This document shows positions 1 through 7,646 of a DNA stretch of 64,000 nucleotides, piece after piece. Both the position numbers and the translations under genes were made by a program. Position 1 is the stretch's first letter. Every line of letters begins with the position of its first letter. The stretch is from SYLG01 sp965226945 (GTDB taxonomy: Bacteria; Planctomycetota; Planctomycetia; Gemmatales; Gemmataceae): NCBI GenBank assembly GCA_965226945.1, contig OZ245717.1, positions 3,596,001 to 3,660,000 of the forward strand, written 5' to 3'. The notes below the pieces were generated by a model, which did not search any database, had not been told where the DNA came from, and saw only the letters and a program-made list of their open reading frames with translations.

Positions 1-1
1 C

Positions 2-691
2 CCTGTTCACTCGCGCCTGATCGCCATGGATTGCGCTTCGGGCAAGATCAAGTGGGAGCGCAAGCGGCCTGAGGCAAGTTTCAATCACACCACTCCCGTA
101 CCGATCGAAGTGAACGGCAAGCGTCAACTTCTCATCGCGGCATCCGAGGCCTTGCAAGGAGTCGATCCAACCGATGGCTCGGTGATCTGGTGGGCCAAAA
201 ACAAAGGCGATGTTCCCACGCCGGCCTATGGCGGTGGGCTGGTCTACGCCGAGGGAGGCCGTGGCGGTCCTGGTATTGCTGTCGATCCCGCGGGGAAGGG
301 AGATGTTACAGGCACCCACCTGAAATGGAAAACCGGTCCCATCCCCGAAGGATACTCTTCGCCGATCATCGCGGGCGGCAGAGTCTACCGCCTTCATGAA
401 CCGGGCATCTTGAAATGCTTCGATCTGACAAGCGGCCAAAAAGTATTCAGCGAACGGCTACCAAGCGGAATGAACAGCTCGATCAGCCCGTTCTTGAGCG
501 CCGAGGGTCTGCTCTATTTCGCGGGAGCCGGCAAGAGCGTGGTGATACGGCCCGGGCCCAAGCTTGAGATGATCGCAGTCAACGATCTTGGCGATGGCGG
601 GCCGGCGTCGGCAGCGGTTGCCAACGGATGCATCTATCTTAAAGGCGAACGATACTTGCACTGCATCCGCAAGCCAAGGAGTGCACCATGA
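2..691 (+). CDS. PQQ-type beta-propeller repeat protein, 5'-truncated by window edge
   Basis: The reading frame is open from the first bases of the window, so the gene starts outside it; the visible part gives about 229 residues. Repeated blades carry the pattern 'GLVYAEGG', 'GRVYRLHEPGILKCFDL..G', 'GCIYLKGERYLHCI', typical of the PQQ/BamB-like eight-bladed propeller. In Planctomycetes such proteins are common exported propellers of unknown ligand; the Trp-docking enzymatic residues of true quinoprotein dehydrogenases cannot be judged from this fragment. The stop codon overlaps the ATG of the next gene by four bases (ATGA), so the two are probably translated together. Function beyond the fold is not known. 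Confidence 0.85.
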   Translation, partial: PVHSRLIAMDCASGKIKWERKRPEASFNHTTPVPIEVNGKRQLLIAASEALQGVDPTDGSVIWWAKNKGDVPTPAYGGGLVYAEGGRGGPGIAVDPAGKGDVTGTHLKWKTGPIPEGYSSPIIAGGRVYRLHEPGILKCFDLTSGQKVFSERLPSGMNSSISPFLSAEGLLYFAGAGKSVVIRPGPKLEMIAVNDLGDGGPASAAVANGCIYLKGERYLHCIRKPRSAP

Positions 692-1722
692 AAAGGTTAT
701 TGCTGTCCATTATCATCATCTCCCTAATCGGAGCACCGGCCTCGGCGCAGGACGCGCCCGGCTGGCAGGGACTCTTAGGCGATCTACCAGCCAAGGAAAA
801 AGCCGGCTTTGGCGGCCTCTGTGGCATGGTGGTCGACCCGGACAACGGCACCCTCTGGATCAACATCAGCGATCGCGGCTTCTACCGCTGCGACGATCAG
901 GGCAAAACCTTTCGGCGATGTTCGAGCGAGCAACCCAAAGGACGCACCGAATCGCCCGGCTGCCTCATGCTTGATCCCACTGGAAAATCCAAACGAATGA
1001 TGACGGCACTGGTCTATGGCTCGCCCATCGCGTTGAGCGACAACGGCGGCCAATCATGGAAATACCTGCACGACAAATCCAGCCATGTCGACTGGTTTGC
1101 CGCCGACTGGACGGCTGCCGATCCCAAATTTATTCTCGCACTCAAGCATGAGGCAGGAGAACTGCTCCTCGCTTCGCGTGATGGAGGGGCAAGTTTTCAA
1201 GAAGTCGGCAAGGGATATGGGACCGGCTGGGTCTTCGATGCCAAAATCGCCGTGGTTGCCGAAGCAAAGACGAAGGAGAAACCGAAGCCAAGTCTCATGC
1301 GCACAATCGATGGCGGCGTGAGCTGGGAACCGTGCGGCGCATACTGCCCCGTCGGTTGGCAAAGTGCTCAGGCACTGCCCCGGTGGCGCGAAGGAACCCT
1401 CTACTGGTTGACCGAAAGCGGATTGATCGCATCAAGTGATCGAGGGGTCACCTGGAAGATCTTGGGCAAGCCGAAGGAACCTCGCTATGGGCCGGTGTTT
1501 GGCAAGGATGCTAACCAGATGTTTGTGCTCAGTGGGGCAGGGATTGTGGAGAGCAACGACGGCGGCGCCACCTGGTCGGCGCCGATTCCCCCGCCCAAGG
1601 GGCTCAAAGGAACGGCGGGGCTGACCTGGCTGGCTTACGACGCCAAAAACGATCTGCTTTATCTGATGAAGATGGGAAGCGATCTGTACAGGCTCGATCG
1701 CAAGACGATGACGAATCCTTGA
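688..1722 (+). CDS. Secreted BNR/sortilin-like propeller protein
   Basis: A 344-residue protein with a signal peptide (residues 1-20, hydrophobic core LLLSIIIISLIG, cleavage likely after SAQ). It contains at least four Asp-box/BNR-type units: SDNGGQSW, SRDGGASF, SSDRGVTW and SNDGGATW, which build sialidase-like or VPS10-like beta-propellers. No sialidase catalytic arginine triad is evident, so enzymatic activity is not claimed. It starts inside the stop codon of the upstream PQQ-propeller gene, suggesting an operon of two exported propellers. The next gene lies on the opposite strand and converges on it with only 12 bases between. Confidence 0.85.
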   Translation: MKRLLLSIIIISLIGAPASAQDAPGWQGLLGDLPAKEKAGFGGLCGMVVDPDNGTLWINISDRGFYRCDDQGKTFRRCSSEQPKGRTESPGCLMLDPTGKSKRMMTALVYGSPIALSDNGGQSWKYLHDKSSHVDWFAADWTAADPKFILALKHEAGELLLASRDGGASFQEVGKGYGTGWVFDAKIAVVAEAKTKEKPKPSLMRTIDGGVSWEPCGAYCPVGWQSAQALPRWREGTLYWLTESGLIASSDRGVTWKILGKPKEPRYGPVFGKDANQMFVLSGAGIVESNDGGATWSAPIPPPKGLKGTAGLTWLAYDAKNDLLYLMKMGSDLYRLDRKTMTNP

Positions 1723-1734
1723 ATTGGATCTCCG

Positions 1735-3633
1735 TCAATCCTTTTTCAAGGCTTGGGCCTTGGCGAAGTCGACCAGTTCCTGGCACTGAAAGAAGCCGGT
1801 CCACATGTTGTGGCCTTGCCCCTTGGGGATGATCAGTTGCATTTTGCCCCCAAGGGCTTCGTAGCGCTCCTTCACCGCGCCAGAGTTGACTTCGAGCGGA
1901 ACGACCGTGTCGACATCGCCATGAATGGCGAACAAGGGAACCTTGGCCTTGGCCAATCCCTCCAGGCGATCGAGCGGGTTGAATTCCGCAAGGCGGCTTT
2001 CCAGGTCAGCGGGCGATAAGGCATAAGCCGGGGCGGCCTTCTTGATTCCGGGGTAGCTGGCGAGATTGCAGACGGGATAAATGCCGGTAAAGGCGCCTGC
2101 CTTGCTCGGATTGGCAGCGGCCCATGAAAGCGTTTGCAGCCCGCCCCGGCTGCGACCCAGGAACACCGGTTTCTGCGAATAGCCGCGGACCTGAGTCATT
2201 TCCTGATGAAGCGCACTGAACACCTTGTTTCCGTCTGGACTGCCGTACGACTCGCCCGCATCGATTCCGGCGATCGCGATGCCCGATTCAAGGAATTGCT
2301 CGAACATCCAGCGTTCTTCGCGGCCTGGCAAATTGGGCAGCGTGGGGGCATACCAGATCCAGGGCTTGTTTTTTGCGGCGGTATTGTTCTTGGCTGGGAT
2401 GAGAAACGCGGTCTTACCCTCGACAGAGAAAACTTCGCCTGGTAACGGAAGCGCCTTCGTTGCAGCGGGTCGCTTGGCGGAAGGCGAATTGCCGGTTTTG
2501 ATGTTTGCGGCGGGTGCCCATTTGACAAAGTAGACGCCGCCGTCGAGGCGAGTCAACTGGCGAGGTTCACCGCCCGTTGCGGCGACCGTGAACAATTGCG
2601 GGTATTTGCCTTCGAAGGAGACAAAGGCGATCTGTTGGGAGTCGGGACTAAAACGTACCCGTCCGCAAGGGGTGGTGCGCGACGTGATCTGACGTTGATC
2701 GGTTCCATCCACATTCATCGTGAAGACATTGGGCACGCCCGCCTTGCGGCTGATGAAGGCGATTTTCTTGCCGTCGGGAGAAATGTCGGGACCGTCGGTC
2801 GAGCCGTGCGTGTCCTTCGGCGACAACCGGAATTCGACATAGTTGTTGGCTTCCGTGAGCCGCTTGAGGTTCTTACCATCGGTGCCGATGCGATAGACAT
2901 TGCCATCACGGCGCGTGAAGACGATGGTTTTGCCATCCGGCGTGAACTGCGGCACAAACGATTCCGGATGATCGGGCGTCAGCTCCACAGGTTCTCCATC
3001 GGGCAATTTGGCAAGCTGGAGGCGGTAGCCGCGCGCCGGCCCCGAATAGACGACCCGCTCGTTCGTTGGATCAAGACGGGCCATGTAGATGTAGCCGCGG
3101 CCGGGAGCGATGTAGCTGGGGGAACTGCCATCGGACTTGGCAAGCACGACCCGCCCGCTTGCGCCATCATGGACGGTGAACACCATCCGCGTTCCATCCT
3201 GCGAGAAGTCGTAGCCATAGGCATCCTTGATCACGAAGGGGGAGGCAGCGGATTTCAATTGTTCATTGAGCTTGTCGACCGGAGTGACGCTGGCCGTTTC
3301 GGTGCCATCGCGTTTGCAGCGGTAGACCTCATGGTGCCCCGTGCGCTTGGATTGAAAGTAGATCCATTGGCCATCCGGGCTGATGGTGGGGTAGTCGGAA
3401 AGCAGCGCCGGCGCAATGATCTGTTTCAAGCCGGTTCCGTCGGCGCCCATGGTGTAGATCGCGCCAAGCGCCGGGGTGCTTTTGACTCCGCCAGGAATAT
3501 CCTCGGAGCGATACTCCCCCTCCCAGGTTTTGACGGAGAAAACGAGCTCGGGTTCGGCGGCCCGAACCGGCAAGGAAGCGAGGCCAAAGAAGAGGCAAAG
3601 CATGCCGGCGAACGGAAGGAGGGGGAATTTCAT
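1735..3633 (-). CDS. Secreted S9-like hydrolase: TolB/PD40 propeller plus alpha/beta hydrolase
   Basis: A 632-residue protein with signal peptide (residues 1-25, ending VRAA). Residues about 30-370 hold PD40/TolB-type propeller repeats (YPTISPDGQWIYF, GPDISPDGKKIAF, GRVRFSPDSQQIAF). Residues about 400-630 form an alpha/beta hydrolase of the prolyl-oligopeptidase type: nucleophile in GRSRGG (Ser495), acid in HGDVDTVVP (Asp575 or Asp573) and His608 in KGQGHNMW. The propeller-then-hydrolase order is that of S9 peptidases. The nucleophile elbow GRSRGG departs from the usual GxSYGG, so peptidase specificity is uncertain and an esterase role is possible. It is monocistronic and divergent from the metallophosphoesterase pair. 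Confidence 0.85.
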   Translation of the reverse strand: MKFPLLPFAGMLCLFFGLASLPVRAAEPELVFSVKTWEGEYRSEDIPGGVKSTPALGAIYTMGADGTGLKQIIAPALLSDYPTISPDGQWIYFQSKRTGHHEVYRCKRDGTETASVTPVDKLNEQLKSAASPFVIKDAYGYDFSQDGTRMVFTVHDGASGRVVLAKSDGSSPSYIAPGRGYIYMARLDPTNERVVYSGPARGYRLQLAKLPDGEPVELTPDHPESFVPQFTPDGKTIVFTRRDGNVYRIGTDGKNLKRLTEANNYVEFRLSPKDTHGSTDGPDISPDGKKIAFISRKAGVPNVFTMNVDGTDQRQITSRTTPCGRVRFSPDSQQIAFVSFEGKYPQLFTVAATGGEPRQLTRLDGGVYFVKWAPAANIKTGNSPSAKRPAATKALPLPGEVFSVEGKTAFLIPAKNNTAAKNKPWIWYAPTLPNLPGREERWMFEQFLESGIAIAGIDAGESYGSPDGNKVFSALHQEMTQVRGYSQKPVFLGRSRGGLQTLSWAAANPSKAGAFTGIYPVCNLASYPGIKKAAPAYALSPADLESRLAEFNPLDRLEGLAKAKVPLFAIHGDVDTVVPLEVNSGAVKERYEALGGKMQLIIPKGQGHNMWTGFFQCQELVDFAKAQALKKD

Positions 3634-3882
3634 GGGAGGGATCCTGGCGAGGTAAACGGTAGTCTATGAGCGATTCCCGTTTGCCGCGAGTCGTTGAAGT
3701 GGTGGGTGAAGAAACAGCGGGGAAATGTGCAATTTTTCTGAAACAAGGCCTATTTTGTGTAACGAGATCCGCTCTCGATGCGTTCAAAGAATACAGTGTA
3801 ATCAAGGCCATTCTTTGGGGTGCAAAACACCAGCCGCACCGAGCCGAATCTCTTCGTGCATTGGCCTTGAGGGCGCTTTCCC

Positions 3883-4602
3883 ATGCGGGCCATTCTCAGC
3901 GACATTGTCGGGAATCTCGAAGCCTTGACAGTCGTCAAGGAAGAAATCCGGCGTAAGGGGATTGGCGAAGTCTACAACCTGGGAGATACCCTGGGCCCCG
4001 GTCCTAACCCCGTGGAATGTCTCGATTTGGCCATGGACATGGCGATGGTTTTACTGGGAGATCACGAAGAGCGCGTGCTGAGCGATTCGTTGAGCGCAAC
4101 CGAGGGCCAAGAAAAGATACGGCGCTTCAATCGAGAGCAACTCAAGCAATCGGGAACGAAGATCGAGCAAGAACGGCGATTTCAATTCCTCAGGGGCCTT
4201 CCACAAACACATCGGGCCGGGGGGATTCTGTATGTTCATGGCACAGCGCAGGACCCGATCAAAAACTACCTTTTTCCCGAGGACATCTACAACCAAAGGA
4301 AAATGCAAATTCTCATGAAGAAGATCGATTTTGGGTGTTTTTGTGGAAAAACGCGCGTGCCGGGAATCTTCTTTGAGCGGCGAGAAACAGAATATGAATT
4401 CATTCCCGCCACGGACGCGGAGCAGGGGTTCTCCATTCTGGGCAGGAAATGGATATGCAATGTCGGGTCGGTGGGGGCGCCGCGAGACCAAGATCCAAGG
4501 GCCTGCTACGCCTTGTTCGATGAGGAACGGATCTGGTTTTGCCGTGTCCCTTATGATGTGGAAACCACCATCAGGAAGATCAAGGCAAGGGATGGCCTTT
4601 GA
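3883..4602 (+). CDS. Degenerate metallophosphoesterase paralogue (predicted inactive)
   Basis: A 239-residue protein clearly homologous to the intact gene that follows it (shared N-L-G-D-T-L-G, GPNP.ECLDLA, FP.D.YNQRKM, CNVGSVG.PRDQDPRA.Y). It belongs to the calcineurin-like phosphoesterase family. However, the metal-binding set is broken: DxH has become DIV (His9 to Val), GNHD has become GDHE (Asn60 to Asp), and the GHTH motif has become GKTR (both His lost, residues 156 and 158). The frame is otherwise uninterrupted, so it is either a young pseudogene or a retained pseudoenzyme. It shares orientation with the active copy; the gap is about 100 bases. Confidence 0.85.
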   Translation: MRAILSDIVGNLEALTVVKEEIRRKGIGEVYNLGDTLGPGPNPVECLDLAMDMAMVLLGDHEERVLSDSLSATEGQEKIRRFNREQLKQSGTKIEQERRFQFLRGLPQTHRAGGILYVHGTAQDPIKNYLFPEDIYNQRKMQILMKKIDFGCFCGKTRVPGIFFERRETEYEFIPATDAEQGFSILGRKWICNVGSVGAPRDQDPRACYALFDEERIWFCRVPYDVETTIRKIKARDGL

Positions 4603-4701
4603 ATGGGCTCACGGATTGGATTGTGCGCGACATTCAAGATTTCTGCATGAGTTCGAGCTTATTTCTTTTGTGTCTGACCTGGCGGAGTTTTGGAGCGGGT
4701 T

Positions 4702-5457
4702 GTGAACGCGATTCTAAGCGATGTCCATGGCAATCTCGAAGCCTTCACGGCCGTACTGAACGACATCAAGCGCCGGGACATCGAGTGCATCTACAACCTG
4801 GGTGATACGCTTGGTTATGGCCCCAATCCGATCGAGTGCCTGGATCTGGCGAGGAAGATGACCTTCCCCCTTTTGGGCAATCATGATGCCGGAGTGTTGG
4901 AAACGCCGGATGGTTTTGGACCGGCCGCGGAAAGGGCCATTCTCTGGACTCGAGAGCAATTGAGGAATGTGGGGACACGCGAAGAGATCCAGCGCCGGTG
5001 GGATTTTCTTAAGAGCCTTCAGCGCTCACACCGAGACGGAAACACACTGTTCGTTCATGGTTCGGCTCGCAGTCCCACCCATGAATACCTGTTTCCCGAC
5101 GATGTCTATAACCAGAGGAAAATGGAGGCGATTGGAGCGGCCTTTCAAGATCTCTGCTTTTGTGGCCATACGCATGTCCCTGGGGTTTTCATTGAAGAGA
5201 GAAAAGACCAGTGGTATTTCATCGAAGGTAAAGAGCTAGAAGGGGGATTTTCGGTGGTGGGCCTCAAGGCCATTTGTAATGTCGGGTCGGTCGGTCAGCC
5301 GCGAGATCAGGACCCTCGGGCCAGCTACATGATGTTTGATGGAGAGAAAATCTGGCTGCGGCGAGTTCCTTATGACTTCGAAAGCACGTGCAAAAAGGTC
5401 TACGAAGTGAAGCAGATCGATGGCTTCATCGGTGACCGGCTTCGAAAAGGGAGATAA
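4702..5457 (+). CDS. Metallophosphoesterase family protein (YfcE/ApaH-like)
   Basis: A 251-residue calcineurin-like phosphoesterase with the full metal set: DVH (Asp7, His9), GDT (Asp35), GNHD (Asn60, His61) and GHTHVPG in the C-terminal half. Bacterial relatives of this compact type hydrolyse phosphodiesters or dinucleoside polyphosphates; the substrate here cannot be assigned. I place the start at the GTG at 4702, because GGAG at 4692-4695 lies six bases ahead and the resulting N-terminus MNAILSDVHGN aligns with the paralogue's MRAILSDIVGN. A TTG at 4690 in the same frame is the alternative. It is the intact member of a tandem duplication. Confidence 0.88.
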   Translation: MNAILSDVHGNLEAFTAVLNDIKRRDIECIYNLGDTLGYGPNPIECLDLARKMTFPLLGNHDAGVLETPDGFGPAAERAILWTREQLRNVGTREEIQRRWDFLKSLQRSHRDGNTLFVHGSARSPTHEYLFPDDVYNQRKMEAIGAAFQDLCFCGHTHVPGVFIEERKDQWYFIEGKELEGGFSVVGLKAICNVGSVGQPRDQDPRASYMMFDGEKIWLRRVPYDFESTCKKVYEVKQIDGFIGDRLRKGR

Positions 5458-5466
5458 GAGCGCTCT

Positions 5467-6123
5467 TCAATCGGCCGCTAAACAGGACTCGATGTCGGCG
5501 CCAAAGTCGCGCCGAGCCGCCGAGGATACCACACAGTAAATCCTTCTGGGCCCCTCGGGCAGAACGCGCACGGAAAACCGGTAGGGCTGATCCCACTGGT
5601 CGAGCACGGCCTCTTGCGTTAGCGAAATTCCGGCAGCTGAGATCATCTGCACAAACATCGGGTCGTTGCACATCTCTCCCAGTGTCGCGGGGGGCATTGG
5701 TCCATAGACCGTTTTGATCACCGTGCAAATCATCTGCCCATTCATTTCGGTTTTGTGCGCCAACATCTCATAGCGCAATGCCGGTCCCGCTCGACTCAAG
5801 AGCAAGTCAAAAAGCGAGGGGTGATCGTCATAAATGGGTTCCAGGAAACCCAGCTTGATCAACCCGGTGACACCCGAATCGGCCTCCTGAAATGCGTTGT
5901 CGAATAGTTCGGCCATGTGATTCAGAAGGGCCGATTGAGGACCGGTGAGTTCTTCGATGGTTTTCGCGCAGGCGAATTGCTCAGGCAGACTTCCCGCCAG
6001 GTTCATCATCACTGCGTGGGGGAAATCGGCGGCATCGGACTCCCATTCGGGATTGTTCAGCGCAAAGTCCGGATCGAGCCGGCCCAGCCGTTTCACCACG
6101 AGCCCTTGCAGATCTTCCGTCAT
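5467..6123 (-). CDS. Conserved hypothetical protein, cytoplasmic
   Basis: A 218-residue acidic protein starting at the ATG giving MTEDLQGLVVKRLG; the frame is open further upstream but that part is Arg-rich and looks non-coding. No signal peptide or membrane segment. The C-terminal part (residues about 130-218) is predicted mixed alpha/beta (ICTVIKTVYGPMP, YRFSVRVLPEGPRRIYCVV). I do not recognise the family. It converges on the metallophosphoesterase gene with a nine-base gap and has no partner on its own strand. Confidence 0.6.
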   Translation of the reverse strand: MTEDLQGLVVKRLGRLDPDFALNNPEWESDAADFPHAVMMNLAGSLPEQFACAKTIEELTGPQSALLNHMAELFDNAFQEADSGVTGLIKLGFLEPIYDDHPSLFDLLLSRAGPALRYEMLAHKTEMNGQMICTVIKTVYGPMPPATLGEMCNDPMFVQMISAAGISLTQEAVLDQWDQPYRFSVRVLPEGPRRIYCVVSSAARRDFGADIESCLAAD

Positions 6124-6555
6124 AGGTCGCCCATTGCCTGATGCCTGATGCCGATCGTTCGGGAAATGCGCCGAAAGGGAATCTAGTTGGCATGGCCCGA
6201 AAAAACAGTTGTCACCGCTTTCCCGACAAACGTGGCGAACGCGACGCGATGCGTTCAGGGATAGGAACATCTCATCCCGCTTTGGCTCTTGAGTCACAAC
6301 CGCAAGACCGCTTCTGCGAGACCAGGGATCACTTTTTTTCGAGGAGTGCCGGCAGATCGCCGCTTCCGGCGAACAGACTGCGGTCAATGGCACGGGTTTT
6401 GCTTCTACCTTCTTTTGTCCCTTTGGCGGGAGATGAACCAACGCCAGGGTGAAGTGCGGCGGCTTCTTTTGCCATCGCCAACCTAAGCAACCTCTTCGGA
6501 AAAGTTGGCCCTCTTTTCCAGAATCGCCAGGGGACCCATGAGAAGGATACGGACC
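6124..6555. other. Intergenic stretch, nothing recognised
   Basis: About 430 bases between two divergently read genes. Open frames exist on both strands but show arginine- and serine-rich shadow composition. No hairpin, repeat or tRNA was seen. It presumably carries the promoters of both flanking genes, but no convincing -35/-10 pair stood out. Confidence 0.4.
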
Positions 6556-6720
6556 ATGCCTCGCTACACCCTTGAATCAATCATCTTGATTCTCTTGATC
6601 CTCTGGCTGCTCGGGGCCTTCGTGACCCCTTTTGGTGGCAATCTGGTTCACCTTCTTCTGGTGATCATTTTGGTGGTCGTTGTGCTGCGGTTGGTCCAAG
6701 GCCGTGACCCCTTGCCCTGA
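6556..6720 (+). CDS. Lmo0937/DUF5670-type small membrane protein
   Basis: A 54-residue protein, MPRYTLESIILILLILWLLG..., with two hydrophobic segments around GGNLVHLLLVIILVVVVLRLVQG. The pattern (Y-T-L-x-x-I-I-L-I-L-W-L-L-G, then G-x-L-V-H-x-L-L-V-I, ending R-L-V-Q-G-R) is that of the lmo0937 family of tiny inner-membrane proteins, often linked to envelope stress. I prefer the ATG at 6556 over an upstream in-frame ATG because AAGGA at 6543-6547 is correctly spaced and the family proteins are about 50 residues. It heads a run of three small envelope genes on this strand. Confidence 0.8.
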   Translation: MPRYTLESIILILLILWLLGAFVTPFGGNLVHLLLVIILVVVVLRLVQGRDPLP

Positions 6721-6765
6721 CTTGTTCTGCGTATTCCCTGCGGACCGACCTTTAGGAGTTTTGAC

Positions 6766-6987
6766 ATGAGACTGATCGCTTTTCTGTTGCTTGCTTTCGG
6801 CGTCTTCGCGCTGGCCGTGCCGGCCTTCACCTTCTTCACCACCGAAAGAGTGGTCGATGCCGGCTTCCTGCAAATCGATGTCAACAAACCGCACACGATT
6901 GTGCTCAATCCGGCCGCGGGCATTGCCGCATTGGTGGCGGGTGTTGTGGTGCTGGCGTTGAGTGGCGGCCGAAAAGAGGCCGTTTAA
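6766..6987 (+). CDS. Small two-segment membrane protein
   Basis: A 73-residue protein with an N-terminal hydrophobic segment (residues 2-24), a short extracytoplasmic-like stretch containing TTERVVDAGFLQIDVNK, and a second membrane segment (residues about 50-67). The central 'TTxxVVDxGxLxI' pattern recalls small membrane proteins widely found beside stress-related genes in Proteobacteria and Acidobacteria; this is from memory and the family name is uncertain. It follows the Lmo0937-like gene by 45 bases and precedes a lipoprotein, suggesting a small envelope-stress operon. Confidence 0.7.
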   Translation: MRLIAFLLLAFGVFALAVPAFTFFTTERVVDAGFLQIDVNKPHTIVLNPAAGIAALVAGVVVLALSGGRKEAV

Positions 6988-7086
6988 GGGACATCCCAAA
7001 TCTTGGGCGCAGCGCTTCGGGGTGAGCTTGAAACGGGTTCACCTGATGCTGCGGCTTCCGTGTCGGTTGAAACAAGGAGAGGAAAT

Positions 7087-7524
7087 ATGCGGTCTTCATG
7101 CTGGAAACGCCTGGCAGGCTTGGGCTTCTTCGGTCTAACTTCGTTCAGTTTGATTGGCTGCGGCCCCGAACAACACGCGCGTACCCCGGCCGATCGCAAA
7201 GTCGCCGAAGCGAAGGTGAAAATCGCAGATGCCAACGATGCCACCGTTGTGGCCGTCACGGCCAAGCGCGACGAGTATGCGATTGAAATGCAGAAGCAGC
7301 TCGACATCCTTGACGCGAAGTACCGCGACCTGGAAAAGCGCGCCGGCGAGGCCAAGGACGAAGCGAAAAAGAAACTCGACGATGCCGTCAAGGTGGCCAA
7401 GGAAAAGCGCGATGTGGCCGCCAAGAAGCTGGGCGAACTGAAAACGGCCAGTGCCGAACGCTTCGAGAAGATCAAGGAAGGCGTCGGCAACGCCTTTGAC
7501 GATTTGAAAAAGGCCTTTGAATAA
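7087..7524 (+). CDS. Coiled-coil lipoprotein
   Basis: A 145-residue protein beginning MRSSCWKRLAG with an AAGGAG ribosome site at 7074-7079, seven bases ahead. The signal peptide ends in a lipobox (SLIGC), so Cys24 or thereabouts should be lipid-modified. The rest is charged and helical, rich in Ala, Lys, Glu and Asp, with heptad-like runs (KYRDLEKRAGEAKDEAKKKLDDA), resembling apolipoprotein-like or YtxH-type coiled coils. It is followed by a strong hairpin with a T-tract. Role unknown; a periplasmic structural or stress protein is plausible. Confidence 0.8.
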   Translation: MRSSCWKRLAGLGFFGLTSFSLIGCGPEQHARTPADRKVAEAKVKIADANDATVVAVTAKRDEYAIEMQKQLDILDAKYRDLEKRAGEAKDEAKKKLDDAVKVAKEKRDVAAKKLGELKTASAERFEKIKEGVGNAFDDLKKAFE

Positions 7525-7563
7525 GCTCAAACCGGTCGATAGGACTGGTTTGCTCGAAAACGA

Positions 7564-7624
7564 TTCGGCCTGGTTTGGCCTTTCCTCGCGAGGAAGGCAC
7601 ATCCAGGCCGAGTCTGTTTTTTCT
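7564..7624 (+). terminator. Rho-independent terminator of the small envelope operon
   Basis: A nested hairpin: outer arms TTCGGCCTGG (7564-7573) and CCAGGCCGAG (7603-7612) pair over nine to ten bases. The inside is a near-palindrome centred on CCTCGCGAGG. A T-rich run (TCTGTTTTTTCT) follows directly. It lies 40 bases after the lipoprotein stop. Confidence 0.8.
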
Positions 7625-7646
7625 CTATTTCTCCATTCTTCTTCGA

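Noticed and set aside
2596..3669. A 357-residue open frame on the plus strand
   Set aside because: Antisense to the secreted S9-like hydrolase; Arg/Gly-rich shadow composition.
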